A stretch of 64,000 bases of DNA from Solanum dulcamara (lineage: Eukaryota > Streptophyta > Magnoliopsida > Solanales > Solanaceae): contig NC_077248.1 in NCBI RefSeq assembly GCF_947179165.1, positions 52,171,732-52,235,731 of the forward strand, read 5' to 3'. Positions 11,025-21,749 of the stretch are shown here, in pieces. Each line of letters starts with the position of its first letter. Position 1 is the first letter of the stretch. A model generated the notes under the pieces. That model was given only the letters and a program-made list of their open reading frames with translations. It did not search any database and had not been told where the DNA came from. Both the position numbers and the translations under genes were made by a program.

Positions 11025-11680
11025 CTTGGATTTAGGACTTTATTTCTTCTTATTTGTGTTAAATTAATGAGATAAAATGAAGGGAAATCAGCTTTTATAA
11101 AGCTAAACCAACATAGGGGCTAGGGATCCACCTTCAAGTGCATACTTGTGCAGTCTTAAGAAAATATGAATATCTCTCTATTCTAAAGTCATATGGATGA
11201 ATGGTTTATTTTCTTTAAAACTAGACTCGTAGATCTTCAATTTGGTATATCGGGGACCTTCCAAACCCTTATATATTGGGAGAAAAGATCCGATACATTT
11301 AACCCAAATTTCAGGAAGTTTATTAAAGAAACTTAGGTTAACTTTTACCGACTTTTATTTATAAACTTGCTTGACTTCAAAACTTAACTTATGATCATTG
11401 CATGACTATATTACCTCATAACACATCCTTATTAGTATGTAAGACATTCCTAATAGTACCCCAATGGTACTGGTTAATTTAAACCTTCCGAATGGGTGGG
11501 GTGTTACACGATGTATTTCTTTAACTCGAACTTGGTTAAGGGCATCCTTGACCTTTAAATTTAGTCTAATTATTTTATATTACCATGACTTTCAACCTTA
11601 TTCTCCTGATGTGATAAACCAAGTCATATACACCTCATACACTTATGACATGCTATGTTATATTATTTGATAGAAACACA
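11025..11680 (-). repeat. Element 2 3' LTR, partial
   Basis: Aligns with 17400-18080 (for example AGCTTTTATAAAGCTAAACC at 11090 and 17486, AATATCTCTCTATTCTAAAG at 11170 and 17562, and CCGAATGGGTG near 11490 and 17880). The inner end on the minus strand is TGTGTTTCTATC at 11680, beside the polypurine tract. Confidence 0.85.
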
Positions 11681-11682
11681 TT

Positions 11683-11696
11683 CCCCCTTTCTCCCC
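11683..11696 (-). promoter_or_regulatory. Polypurine tract of element 2
   Basis: CCCCCTTTCTCCCC on the plus strand reads GGGGAGAAAGGGGG on the minus strand, two bases from the LTR edge. Confidence 0.75.
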
Positions 11697-11789
11697 TTAA
11701 ATACATTCGTCCGCGAATGGATCCAAAAATTTTCTTGGTTGCGTCAAACATATGCATAAGAATTTTGCCAAATCTATTCTATCTACAAC

Positions 11790-12750
11790 CAATCTTTTAT
11801 AAGCTTTACCTTCTTTATCGCTTGGTAGACTATATCAGGACCTAACAACTCTACTTTCTTGATCTTGAACCCATCAATCGACGACCTGCATACTGCTTGT
11901 ATAGTGCTTCGTAAAGAGCTATATGAATACTAGCTTGGAAGATATTATTATAAATAAACTCAATTAGGTATATGTTATCATACCAGTTCTCACTAAAATC
12001 TAGCATACATACCAATAATATGTCCTTGAGCATCTGGATCATGCGTTCGGGTTGGCCATCGATCTGAAGATGAAAAGTCGTACTAAGATTAACTTGAATA
12101 TACAAACCCTTCAGCAAGGATCTCCGTAACTGTGCCACAAACTGTTCCTCTCTATTTGAACTAGTCAAGTTTAGAACACCATGAAGTCTAAATATCTCTC
12201 TAATGTACATCCCAACATAACCTTTAGCTAGAATGTAGCCCTGGCTAGAAAGAAATGGGATTATTTCGTCAACCTATCTATAATCACCCAAATGGAATTG
12301 ATCTTCCATCACGAATGAGTCAAACATGTGACAAAATTCATATTTATCTCCACCCACTCCCACAATGTTATATATATCTCTTGAGTTAGCCAACTAGGTT
12401 TCTGATGCTCTACTTCTACCTACTGACAATATATCTCCTGAATACCATGACATATTTTCACGACACATTTTTAGGGATCCCATGTGAACAGAGTAGTGAG
12501 AATGGTGTCCGTGTGCCATAATTTTCTATTGAAGACCTATGGCATGTAGAAAATATAATTGATCTCTTAATCTAAAGACTTATCTCTTGCTCTATCAAAG
12601 GCTAAATAGTCCCACTACTGAGCCTTTCCTCTGAGCTAATCTAAGCTAGGATCCTTGTTTTTTCATGCCTTCACCTCCAAAACTAGAGATGATATTACTT
12701 AGTCCTGAACCATGACTCTAGTATCATCGGTATCTAATAATCTAACCCCA
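11790..12750 (-). pseudogene. Element 2 integrase (degenerate, C-terminus missing)
   Basis: On the minus strand, a zinc-region remnant and MNFVTCLTHS lead into IWVIIDRLTK (first catalytic D), then YIREIFRLHGV, FHLQIDGQPERMIQMLKDIL (catalytic E region), and FIYNNIFQASIHIALYEALY. The second catalytic D region (usually SDRG) reads SSNREEQF, so it is altered. Homology stops after the GPDIVYQAIKKVKLI-type segment near 11800; the GPF/Y and chromodomain-like tail found in elements 1, 5 and 7 is absent. Multiple stops. Confidence 0.8.
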
Positions 12751-13320
12751 AAACTAGCTAATTGGTGGAGCCCTTGGGATATCTCTCACTTCTCAGCTCC
12801 TAAATGTGATAGATTGCGCGTAGACTTATGATTAAGGGCATCTACTAGTATATTGGGTTTCTTTAGATGATATAAGATATCCACATCACAGTCTTTCAAC
12901 AATTCATACCATCTGCGATGTCGTAGTTTCAACCTTTTTTGGGTCTAAAAATATATTATTGGCTCTTATGATCTATATAAATATCAACATCAAAGATATT
13001 CAAGTAATGCCACAAATTCTTCACGGCATGAATAAATTCATTCAACTCTAAATCGTTGGTTGGGTAGTTCATTCCATTCTTCTTTGACTTTCTAGAAGCA
13101 TAGCAATTACCTTTTGGTGTTGTTTCAGAACACAAACTAGCCTAATGCTTGAAATATCATAATACATTACATTGCCCTCTAGACCTTCTTGTAAGGTCAG
13201 AACTGGTGTTGAAGTCAATTTGTCTCTTAGCACTTGGAACCTCCACTCATAGGTTGTGGTCCACTGAAACTTAGCTTCTTTATGAGTCAACTTTGTTAGG
13301 TGTGCTGAAAGTGGGAAAAA
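12751..13320 (-). pseudogene. Element 2 RNase H (degenerate)
   Basis: Minus-strand homology to gypsy RNase H: AKFQWTTTYEWRFQVLRDKL (about 13280), PVLTLQEG, NVMYYDISSIRLVCVL (YYDAS motif with A to I), VIAM, then the tail DCDVDILYHLKKPNILVDAL near 12870. Stops and frame changes break it between 12900 and 13080. It lies between the RT and integrase remnants in the normal order. Confidence 0.75.
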
Positions 13321-14110
13321 ATCTTTTCATAAACCTCTGCAAAACACTGCTAACCCTCAAAAATCATTGAACTTCTGCCAGGTTCGTGGGTCTAGGCCAA
13401 GCCTTCACAGCCTTAATGTTTTGTAAATCAACCCGAATATCAACAGCTAATATAGTATGGCCCCAAAAACCCACTGAACACAACCAGAACTCATATTTCG
13501 AGAGCTTAGTATACAACCTCTAATGTTGGAGTAACTGAAGCACTACTTGGAGATAATATCTATGCTTTGCCTCTGAATGGGAATGTAACAAAATATCATT
13601 AATTAATACAAAAACGAACATGTCTAAAATGACCTGGATATACTATTCATTAGGTTCATAAATACCGTTGGGGTATTTGTCCATTCGAAAGACATTACAA
13701 GAAACTAAAAATGGCTATATCTAACCCTGAAGGTTGTTTTAGGAATATTACTTTCTCGAACAAGTTCCTAGTGTTACCCTAAATGTAAATCAGTCTTTGG
13801 GAAGCATCCAACGTCATATAGTTGGTCAAAAAATCCATCAATCCGTTGTAGTGCATATTTGTTATTTATAGTAACCTTATTCATTTCTTGGTAGTCAATA
13901 CACTTCTGGAATTAGTCATCTTTCTTCCGTACAAGTAACATAGGTGCACCGCACAGTGATGCACTAGGCCTAATGAAGCCTTTATATAATATATCTTTCA
14001 GTTTTTCTCTCAATTCCTTCAATTTTGCTGGTGCAATTCTATATGGGGGAATTGATATCAGTTAGGCCTCTGATAATGTATCAATAAAATAATCAATCTC
14101 CCATTCTAGG
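13321..14110 (-). pseudogene. Element 2 reverse transcriptase with altered active site
   Basis: Minus-strand blocks in order: [20 protein letters not shown] (about 14050), KGFIRPSASLCGAP, CIDYQEMNKVTINNKYALQR (about 13890), a degraded IDLRSGYHQ block, NIPKTTFRVRYS, NTPTVFMNLMN, and the catalytic box, which reads VLINDIL near 13590 in place of VFIDDIL. The first of the paired aspartates is therefore asparagine. Frameshifts are frequent, so it cannot encode an enzyme. Confidence 0.78.
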
Positions 14111-14505
14111 CGAATACCAGGAAGCTCACTTGGAAATACATCTAGAAACCCATTGACCACTAGAATAAATTGAAGAGTCGATGGCTTAGCATCAATATAT
14201 TAAACTCACTTGGAAAATATGATAAATGCAACATGTAGCAACCATTTCTTTGCCTAAAGATTTGAAATAAACTTGCCTTTTAGCATTGTCGCATTAGCCT
14301 TCCATGGGAACTAAAATCTAACAGTCTTCTCTCGGTAGTCGACATTAGGATAATAAGGTGCCATCGAATCCATGCCCATATTAATAACAAAGTCAAGCAT
14401 CTCTAGCTCTATCTTGTCTACAAACTTCTGACAACCAAAAATCTCTACTGTAAAACCTTGAAAAATCCTCTTGAGCATAAGTAGAGAGTCAAATAAGAAA
14501 CACAA
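14111..14505 (-). pseudogene. Element 2 protease C-terminal half
   Basis: The 64-residue minus-strand frame 14505-14311 contains ELEMLDFVINMGMDSMAPYY and YREKTVRF, matching the retropepsin C-terminal region of elements 5 and 7 (MLDFDVILGMDWLSPYH in element 5). The N-terminal half with the active aspartate is missing: the leader joins straight onto this fragment. This is the right edge of a gag plus half-protease deletion. Confidence 0.72.
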
Positions 14506-14683
14506 GGCATGATTTAGATTTCATATGTACTTATAACTCTGCTCTATAGCACGATCTATCAATTGGAAGAAATGTAATCATTCCTAAATGTCCTGTAGCC
14601 TCCTGATTATAAGTGTAGTGCACAACCCACCCACAAATAAGACTCTACTAGACATGGCTTGTGGACACCCTAGGACATGACCT

Positions 14684-14695
14684 GCTCTGATACCA
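14684..14695 (-). promoter_or_regulatory. Primer-binding site of element 2
   Basis: GCTCTGATACCA on the plus strand is the exact complement of TGGTATCAGAGC and lies three bases from the right LTR (TGTCATACCCC at 14699). Confidence 0.9.
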
Positions 14696-14698
14696 GGT

Positions 14699-17600
14699 TG
14701 TCATACCCCAAACTAGGGGAGGCGTAGCTGGCACTCAATACATTATTCAATCGAGTTATCCTCTAAAACATATTAACTGACTCAACTGTAGACTCAGAAG
14801 GTCGGGTAGCATAATATCTAAAATACTAAGCTCGTACTAGATGGCTGAAGAGGCCACATATGAAGACATACATATGTACATACATATATATACATGTCAA
14901 GCCTATAGGGCTGGAGACGAAAAGATGCAGAAACAAAATCCAAAATACTGTGTCCACAATAGCCTCTAAGAGTGTCAAAAGCATTGACTGGGACAAGGCC
15001 CCAACTATACTCAAATTGTACAATAAAAGTAAATATCCTATGAAAGCTCCAAGAAGAGATGGAGCTTACCAACTCACAGTTGAACCCTGAATCCTAGCGG
15101 AGGGGTCGATTAGAATCCCTACCTGGACCTGCACGCATGAAACAAAAAAGTATTGTCCCTAGGCAAAGGGACATTAGTATGAATAAAAATGTATTGGTAT
15201 GTAAGGTAGAAAATGAAATCATAAATATCTTCTATAAAATGGGTTATAGATATACCACTTGGAACTGAAACTCAAATAACCTCCATGATTGACATCTGAC
15301 ATGCTAGTAATCAAATATGCATGGTATGCTCGTGAATCGTATGTTGTGAATACATATATATTGATCAAATACATGACATAATCAACCAAATGGTCGTAAT
15401 GGCGGTCTCTTTCGGCAGCTAACCGGTATCATATTGCCAACTTGTGACCATCTGTATAGTATATATATATAGTCTTCCAGGAAAATATGCTCCTTACCTC
15501 CGATTATAGCTCAGAGTCCATGCATAACATGTCATGTAATTTTGAATGCACATAGTAGGCCATAACAAAGACTTAGCCAATCTTGGCTCATTGGTACTCT
15601 TGTTCTCATAATCTCATAATTACTTTCGTATAACATACAAATGTCTCGTAGAACCTCATATAGTTTTAGAATAAACCTAAATAATTATCTCAATTTTAGA
15701 AAGGTAACTTAAACATAAGGGTGTTCATAAATAGCTTAAGGTGCTTCACTTAGTTTCTGTACATTCCTTAATAGTTTGTAAAAGAATGTAACAACGACCC
15801 AGTAAAATCCCACAACGTGGGGTCTGGGGAGGGTAGAGTGTACGCAGATCTGACTCCTACCAAGGTAGGATGGCTGTTTCCTGGAGTTTGTAAAAGAATG
15901 TATTTTAAAAAACATGTCCTTTAGTAGTTTAAAATTACGAGTTATATTTGAGAGTTTTGGAAATCGACATATTATTTTAAAGTTTTTCAGAAAATCATAT
16001 TAGCGAGGAAGGAGGACTGATTGCAAATTCTTTCCTCCATAATCTTCTTAAATCACAACACCCAAGAAGAATAAGAATTTATAAACATGGACCTATAGTC
16101 AAGGGAATCTACAAAACGACACATAGACGTTGAATACCCTATATAACTGAACAAGTTGAATATCAACATAATGGAGTCATGATAATACTTCAACTGCGAT
16201 CCCAATGCCTTTCACAAAAGGTCTTTCTAGCAATAGAATAGTAAAATATTGCATTTGACGATTTAGGAGTTTTCTAAAATTCGTGCTCAAAAGAAGGACA
16301 ATGTTTAGCCTTAACATACCTCGATTCTGGGTCTTACGGTATTACTATGAACTATACCCCTTCCTTACAGTATGTAATCTACACAAAATCAAGTGATACA
16401 ACCATCGCAAAAAGAATATTAACACATCAAGGTCAAAGTAGAAATTTAGAGATTACTAGGAGAGTGATTAGCTCGCCGGACCCTTTTTAAATGTATGGTT
16501 CATTACTTTTTTTTTATCCAAATTACAACCACAAATTAGTGACATAACAAATATTTTTTTAACCAGATATTAACAATTGAAGTCCTACGACATATTCCAC
16601 CACAACCTAACATAATATGCCTGCACAATAATAAAAACTCGATGTGTCACCACACCCCTCCTTTCCAACCCCAAACTAGCCACAACCAAACCCCAACCAT
16701 GAGTCTTCAAAACCTTTAAATCCATATATATATATATACAATAACTCGAACTCACAGCTTCCGATCACCATCCTGTGAAGTCGTTCAACAATTACGTTTG
16801 AAATCATGTCTTTCTCCTCAAAAGCAATAAAGAGTTAAGAGGGCAGAACCTTAACTTAAACTATATGGATTTAAATAATAAAACTTTATGGAGTTAATAT
16901 TATTTAACTTGTATCCTCAAATAAGAAGAACTCTCCTAAAACACAAGACCTTAAATTAAGAAGAAACTATTTTAAAATCACAATGCAATAATAGAACTAA
17001 TGTTACGCTAATTTATCTTACAATTCAATACCCATCTATATTTCTTCTTCTCTCCCAGATGTATATCAACAACAACCACACACATAAAAATCATTACCAT
17101 AAATTCCAGCAACAACAACATCATGAAAATACTAATTAGAAACAGCCCAACATCACAAAACAATCTAAATATGATTTTCCAACCATATATTCATGTGTTC
17201 TTACTTACATAGATTATCTATAACTTGGATTCACTCAATAAAATTAAGGGTGAGAATTATTACCTCCAAAGAGAAGTACCAACACCTAAAAACAAGAATC
17301 TTTCAAATGACAATCAACAAGGAGGAAAGAAGTAACACAATATCTATGAACATTCCGAGGGTGAAACCATGTTGCAATCTTATATATCTTGGCTTGGATG
17401 GTAGGGGAACCCTTAAAGAGGATTTCAGACTATATTTCTTCTTATTTTTGTGAAAATAATTAGATAAAACGAAGGAAAATAAGCTTTTATAAAGCTAAAC
17501 CAGCATAGGGACTAGGGGCCCACCTTCATGTGCCTGCTTCTGCAGTCTTACAAAAATGTGAATATCTCTCTATTCTAAAGTCATATGGATGAACGGTTTA

Positions 17601-18080
17601 GTGCCTTGGAAATTAGACTCATAGAATTTTGATTTGGTATATCGGAGGATTTCCAAATCTATATATATTGGGAGAAAAGCTTCGAGACATTTATCCCAAA
17701 TTTCAAAAATTTATTAAAGAAACTAGTGCTAACTTTTGCTGACTTTTACTTCGCAACTTGCTTAACTTAAAAACTTAACTTATGATTATTGCGCGACTAT
17801 ATTACCTCATAAAACATACTTCTTAGTATATAAGACACTCCTAATATTACCCCAAAAGGTACTGGTTAATTCAAACCATCCGAATGGGTGTGGTGTTACA
17901 CGAGGCATTTCTTTAACTCGAACTTTTTAAGGGCATCTTTGACTTATAACTTTAGTCTAATTCTTTTATATTACCAGCTCTTTGCAACCTTATTCTCCTA
18001 ATGTGATACACCAAGTCATATACACCCATACCCTCATGCCATGCTATGTATGTTATGCAAAAAAAATATGGGGTCTCACA
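14699..18080 (-). repeat. Element 2 5' LTR (about 3.4 kb, contains a SINE)
   Basis: From TGTCATACCCC beside the primer site to GGGGTCTCACA at 18080. The outer 680 bp match the partial LTR at 11025-11680. It is very long; about 112 bp come from the SINE and its duplication at 15791-15902. The open frames inside it (such as those near 14818-15090 and 17193-17453) have no coding support. Confidence 0.8.
15791..15884 (-). mobile_element. 5'-truncated TS-type SINE
   Basis: On the plus strand it runs from ACAACGACCCAGTAAAATCC through GTGGGGTCTGGGGAGGGTAG and GTGTACGCAGATCTGAC to GGCTGTTTCCTGG. I recognise this as the 3' part of the tobacco TS SINE family in reverse, whose 3' end is a TTG-repeat tail (here reduced to one or two units). 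It is flanked by a perfect 18-bp direct repeat, AGTTTGTAAAAGAATGTA, at 15773-15790 and 15885-15902, the footprint of LINE-assisted insertion. The 5' pol III promoter part is missing. Confidence 0.85.
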
Positions 18081-18094
18081 CCTATGAACTTGGG

Positions 18095-18106
18095 CCTCTG
18101 ATACCA
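18095..18106 (-). promoter_or_regulatory. Primer-binding site of element 3
   Basis: CCTCTGATACCA on the plus strand is the complement of TGGTATCAGAGG and sits three bases outside the LTR end at 18110. Element 2 begins only 14 bp to its left. Confidence 0.8.
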
Positions 18107-18109
18107 TTT

Positions 18110-20583
18110 TATCATGAACCAAATTCGAGTGTTATGAAACTCGTCTTAACCTACCGAAATGAGTCAACCTAACATCCAAGGAAATGTAAATACAGAAGTA
18201 ATTAAGATAAAACAAGGCTTAACTTAAATAAAGTGGATAAATATACTCAAAATCCCCCAAGACTGATAGTCAAGTGTACAAGATGCTAATGTAATATAGA
18301 ATAAGCGAAAAGCAAATACAGTCGCAATTTCTTTTTCTCAAGAATATGATAAAACATAGATAGAGTAAGAGGCGTGTGCCGAAAGGATGTAACAACTACA
18401 TCAACACTCAAACCAAAGCCTCAGATGTGGTAGGATTACAAGAAATCAAGCGTGTCTGGGCTCATAACCTACAGAAGTGTAAAAGCAAGGAGTGAGTACC
18501 AAACAATATGGTACTCAACAAGCGAGCTACTAACACTAAGCAAAGCTAAGTAGAATACAAGTACTCCTCTCATTCTAACCAACCCTCCTCAACTACAACT
18601 TGTATAGAAATCAACCCAATCCAATAATTCAAATTTCATATAGCCTCAATCGTTAATAACCGAACAACATCTCAGTTAGATCATATCAAACTCAATGGTA
18701 TCAATCAGGGGAACAACAAGTAGTAAACATAGTCCAAAAATGACAAAAGATATGCAATGCAGTGAAATACCACGTATAGTGATGCATGTCTGTCCTAATG
18801 ATACACATCCACTGACTCACAGGAAGGAACCCATGAGGGACTTACATGGTCCATGTATCTACCGAAATCGTTTTCCTTCGGCATAATCATCAATCGCCAA
18901 CACCATTTCCCTTTGACATAATCATCAATCACTGGAACTATTTCCCTTCGGTATAATCATCAATCCAATTTTATCACAATGTAACGGAACCAAATTCAAA
19001 TAAGCAATTTCACAAAAAATACATGGATATGATGATTTCAATAAAAACACACAATTCATGTCAAGGTAATCACGCCACATATTCATAAAGTATCAAGGTC
19101 ATCATCACATCAATTACATCAATATAGATCAACAAGTTGCCATTTTATTACCCCTCTTCTTCGTGAATAAGATCAATCAACATGAACGAGTAACCCGAAC
19201 CAATTCTTATTACTCTCCAACACACATAACAAGAAACATGAGATTCTACAAGCTTTAACGAAGGTTTAGAAGTTCACTTGCCTCAAATTCAAACACAACT
19301 ATCTCAAAACTTGACTTTTCCCTTTACGAAGGCCCTCAGAATCAACAAAATCGAGATAAGAATTCGGAACTAACAACAACAATTTCACAAAATTCAGGCA
19401 TAAGGATCAGAACGACTAAAAATTCTGATTCTGAAAATGGGGTTCAATTTTGGGATTTCTTGCTTCAAAAAGTCCCACAAGCATATTGAAATTCATTAGT
19501 GAAAACCATTTCAAAAATGAAGTCAAAAACTTTCCATAATCACCAATTTACAAAAACTTTGAGTTATTGAGAAAATCCCAAAAATTGAAGTTAAATCATA
19601 ATTTAATCGATGGGTATTGAATATTCTTGATTAAATACACTTACCCAATCAACAAATCTTGAAAAACCACTTCAAAATTGCCTATTCCAAACTCTAGGGT
19701 CCCAAAAATGGTGGAATGGGGTTGAAACCCGACAAGACCCACTCAAGTGTCGCTTTCATGGACCACTGATCGCTAACGCGGCTATCGCAATTGTGACCAA
19801 TTGTTGCTTAAGTGAACCCCACAAAAAAGGCAGCCTTCATGAAAGCGAAGGGTAATCGTAAAAGCGATGATCCCAAAAGAAACTACCCTTCCGCGATCGC
19901 GAAGCTTGGCACTAGATACATAACAACTTAATATAAGTTCAATTTTTCATCGAATGGACCATTGAGATTCATTCAGAACATCGTACACACAAATAATACA
20001 TGCTACCCCACTAAATTTGACATTCCAAACTCAATGGAACCTTCCGCATTTGAATTCGAGGTCTCCTTGACTTGAAATTCATTTAGTCCTAAACTAATTT
20101 AAGACTCAAAAAGACCAAAATGCCCTCGGAGCTCTCAAAAAATACACTGAAACTCTCCATAGGCCTAAAATCACCTCCTAAATCCAACAGAATTATTAGA
20201 AATCAAATTCGAGCATCCGAACTCCGATTGTTGACCGAAGTCAAACCTTAGTCCAAAATAACTTCAACTTCCAACTTAAGACCTTAAATCTATGAAACAA
20301 CTCCAAATTCAAAAACGGTGATTCTCCTAGACGAAATTCCACATTTCGGAGCCAATGGATGATGGAATTCAATTCCAAGACTCGTAGCTCCGGTTGGTAC
20401 CAAATACTACTTTTAAATAACTTAGGCCTTCAAAACTCAAAAACTTCCAAAAAATTTAAACTTTTCAAAGAATTTCCAAAACCAACTCCAAACACTAATC
20501 AATGATGACCCGAAAAAACTATCGGAAGGGGTGAAATGGTCATTTTGTGAAAATTTCCAAAATTGACCTTCAGGGTCATTGCA
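18110..20583 (-). mobile_element. Element 3: 5' LTR of a minus-strand gypsy element
   Basis: The left end TATCATGAACC corresponds to the TGTCACGACCC terminus of element 5, and the right end GACCTTCAGGGTCATTGCA corresponds to element 5's CAAGGTCATTACA. Size (about 2.5 kb) and ends place it near element 5's family. Near 19730-19910 it carries repeated GCGATCGCG/AAGCG-type motifs. The rest of the element is not in the window beyond 29 bp including the primer site, because element 2 inserted there. It is the oldest layer of the left nest. Confidence 0.78.
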
Positions 20584-21519
20584 ATAACCATATTATCAAC
20601 CCTGTGAATCAACAACTAGGATAGGTAGCTTAACCAACAAAGAACTTAGTGCTATACATGATTGTGAAGTACGCCTTGACCCTGGAATTCCCCTCTCATT
20701 GTTTATAACCAAAGTACGTACGTCCTCTCTCAATTTACTTTATGTTAGAAGTTACAGCATATCAACTTTTTTTTGGTTATACAACCGCACTTTTATCTTA
20801 ATAGTTTAACTTGAGTTAGTTAAGCTTTTAAAATTTAAATTTTGATATCCATAAGATATAACAAAAGTAATTATAATAAGTTGCAATTCATCTCATATCA
20901 ATTAAATTAATGTTCAAAGTACAGTTTGACCATCTAAGTTGTGGAGGACTTCTCCACATTAAAGAGTAACTTGCTTTATAAAAGTAAACAAAGTAGAAAA
21001 TATGAACTAGGGAGAACTCCTCCCAGTTACTATATGGATTGTCGTATAAGCAAGTTCCCAAAAATTATGAAATGAATTAATCTAAAAAGTCCTTTGGTTT
21101 GTATTGTCTAGTTCAGCAGTTGCATCTTATCCAAGATGTATGCCTCTTTTATTTCCTTTTATTAGTCTTGAAACATTTAAGGCCGTACTTGTTTCAGATA
21201 GTGAAGCCATTGCATATGACACATCATTTGCCTTCGGTAATAGCGTGCCATAGCATATTTCATTAGCACAAGATCGTTGAGCTGACTACAATAGTTCCTT
21301 TGTGAAGTTGTAATGAAGGAGACTTTGACTTTGTATATAGGTGAAGGACTTTGTGATAACAGTGCAACAGGAGGAGGAGATGGAGTTCTATGGAGGAATG
21401 ATAAAAGCTCTAAAGGTTCTTGTAGATATTGTGGAGTGGGTAATGGAGGTTGTATATTTGGATTGCTGCTTTGATTTGAATGGTGTCTGGGTGGTGAGTT
21501 TCTTTTTATTATTTAAGTT
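20584..21519. other. Non-LTR stretch, possible decayed gene sequence
   Basis: AT-rich sequence with no long frame. A pyrimidine tract with CTTGTTTCAG near 21190 could be an intron acceptor. A short plus-strand frame at about 21340-21450 reads GEGLCDNSATGGGDGVLWRN followed by SSKGSCRYCGVGNGG, which has a CxxC pair, but I do not recognise a family. Read with 22876 and 25205. Confidence 0.3.
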
Positions 21520-21749
21520 TGTTGAGAATACAATTAAAATAATAAATGTGTCTTTTCTCTAACATCTTAAGAATTTAGATGAGATGGTCACACACTTCAA
21601 TATGATATCAAAGCAGTCACATGTCTTGAGAGATAATCTCATCGCCGCCCATATCAAAAAAGAACGTGGCCCGCACGTGAGGAGGCGTGTTGAGAATACA
21701 ATTAAAATAATAAAAGTGTGCCTTTTAGATGAGATGATCGCACACTTCA
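21520..21749 (+). mobile_element. TRIM-like miniature terminal-repeat retrotransposon
   Basis: Two direct repeats, 21520-21599 (80 bp) and 21688-21749 (62 bp), both start TGTTGAGAATACAATTAAAA and end GCACACTTCA or CACACTTCA (TG...CA). The shorter copy lacks an 18-bp CTAACATCTTAAGAATT-type segment. Directly after the left repeat is TGATATCAAAGC (21603-21614), a decayed Met-tRNA primer site, and GGAGGCG precedes the right repeat as a short purine tract. The 88-bp interior codes for nothing. I could not find a clean 5-bp target duplication (AAGTT versus ACAGT). Confidence 0.75.

Larger units (their letters stand above)
11025..18080 (-). mobile_element. Element 2: degenerate minus-strand Ty3/gypsy retrotransposon lacking gag
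   Basis: Shared LTR sequence at 11025-11680 and about 17400-18080 flanks a minus-strand pol (11790-14505), with a good primer site at 14684-14695 beside the right LTR. The left LTR is truncated at 11025 where LTR A intrudes; the rest presumably lies beyond the left window edge. Only about 180 bp separate the primer site from the protease, so gag is deleted. It is inserted 29 bp inside the internal region of element 3. Confidence 0.82.

Noticed and set aside
16720..16740. Origin or promoter at TA-rich runs (also 15460, 51045, 63085)
   Set aside because: Simple TA microsatellites inside LTRs with no supporting motif.
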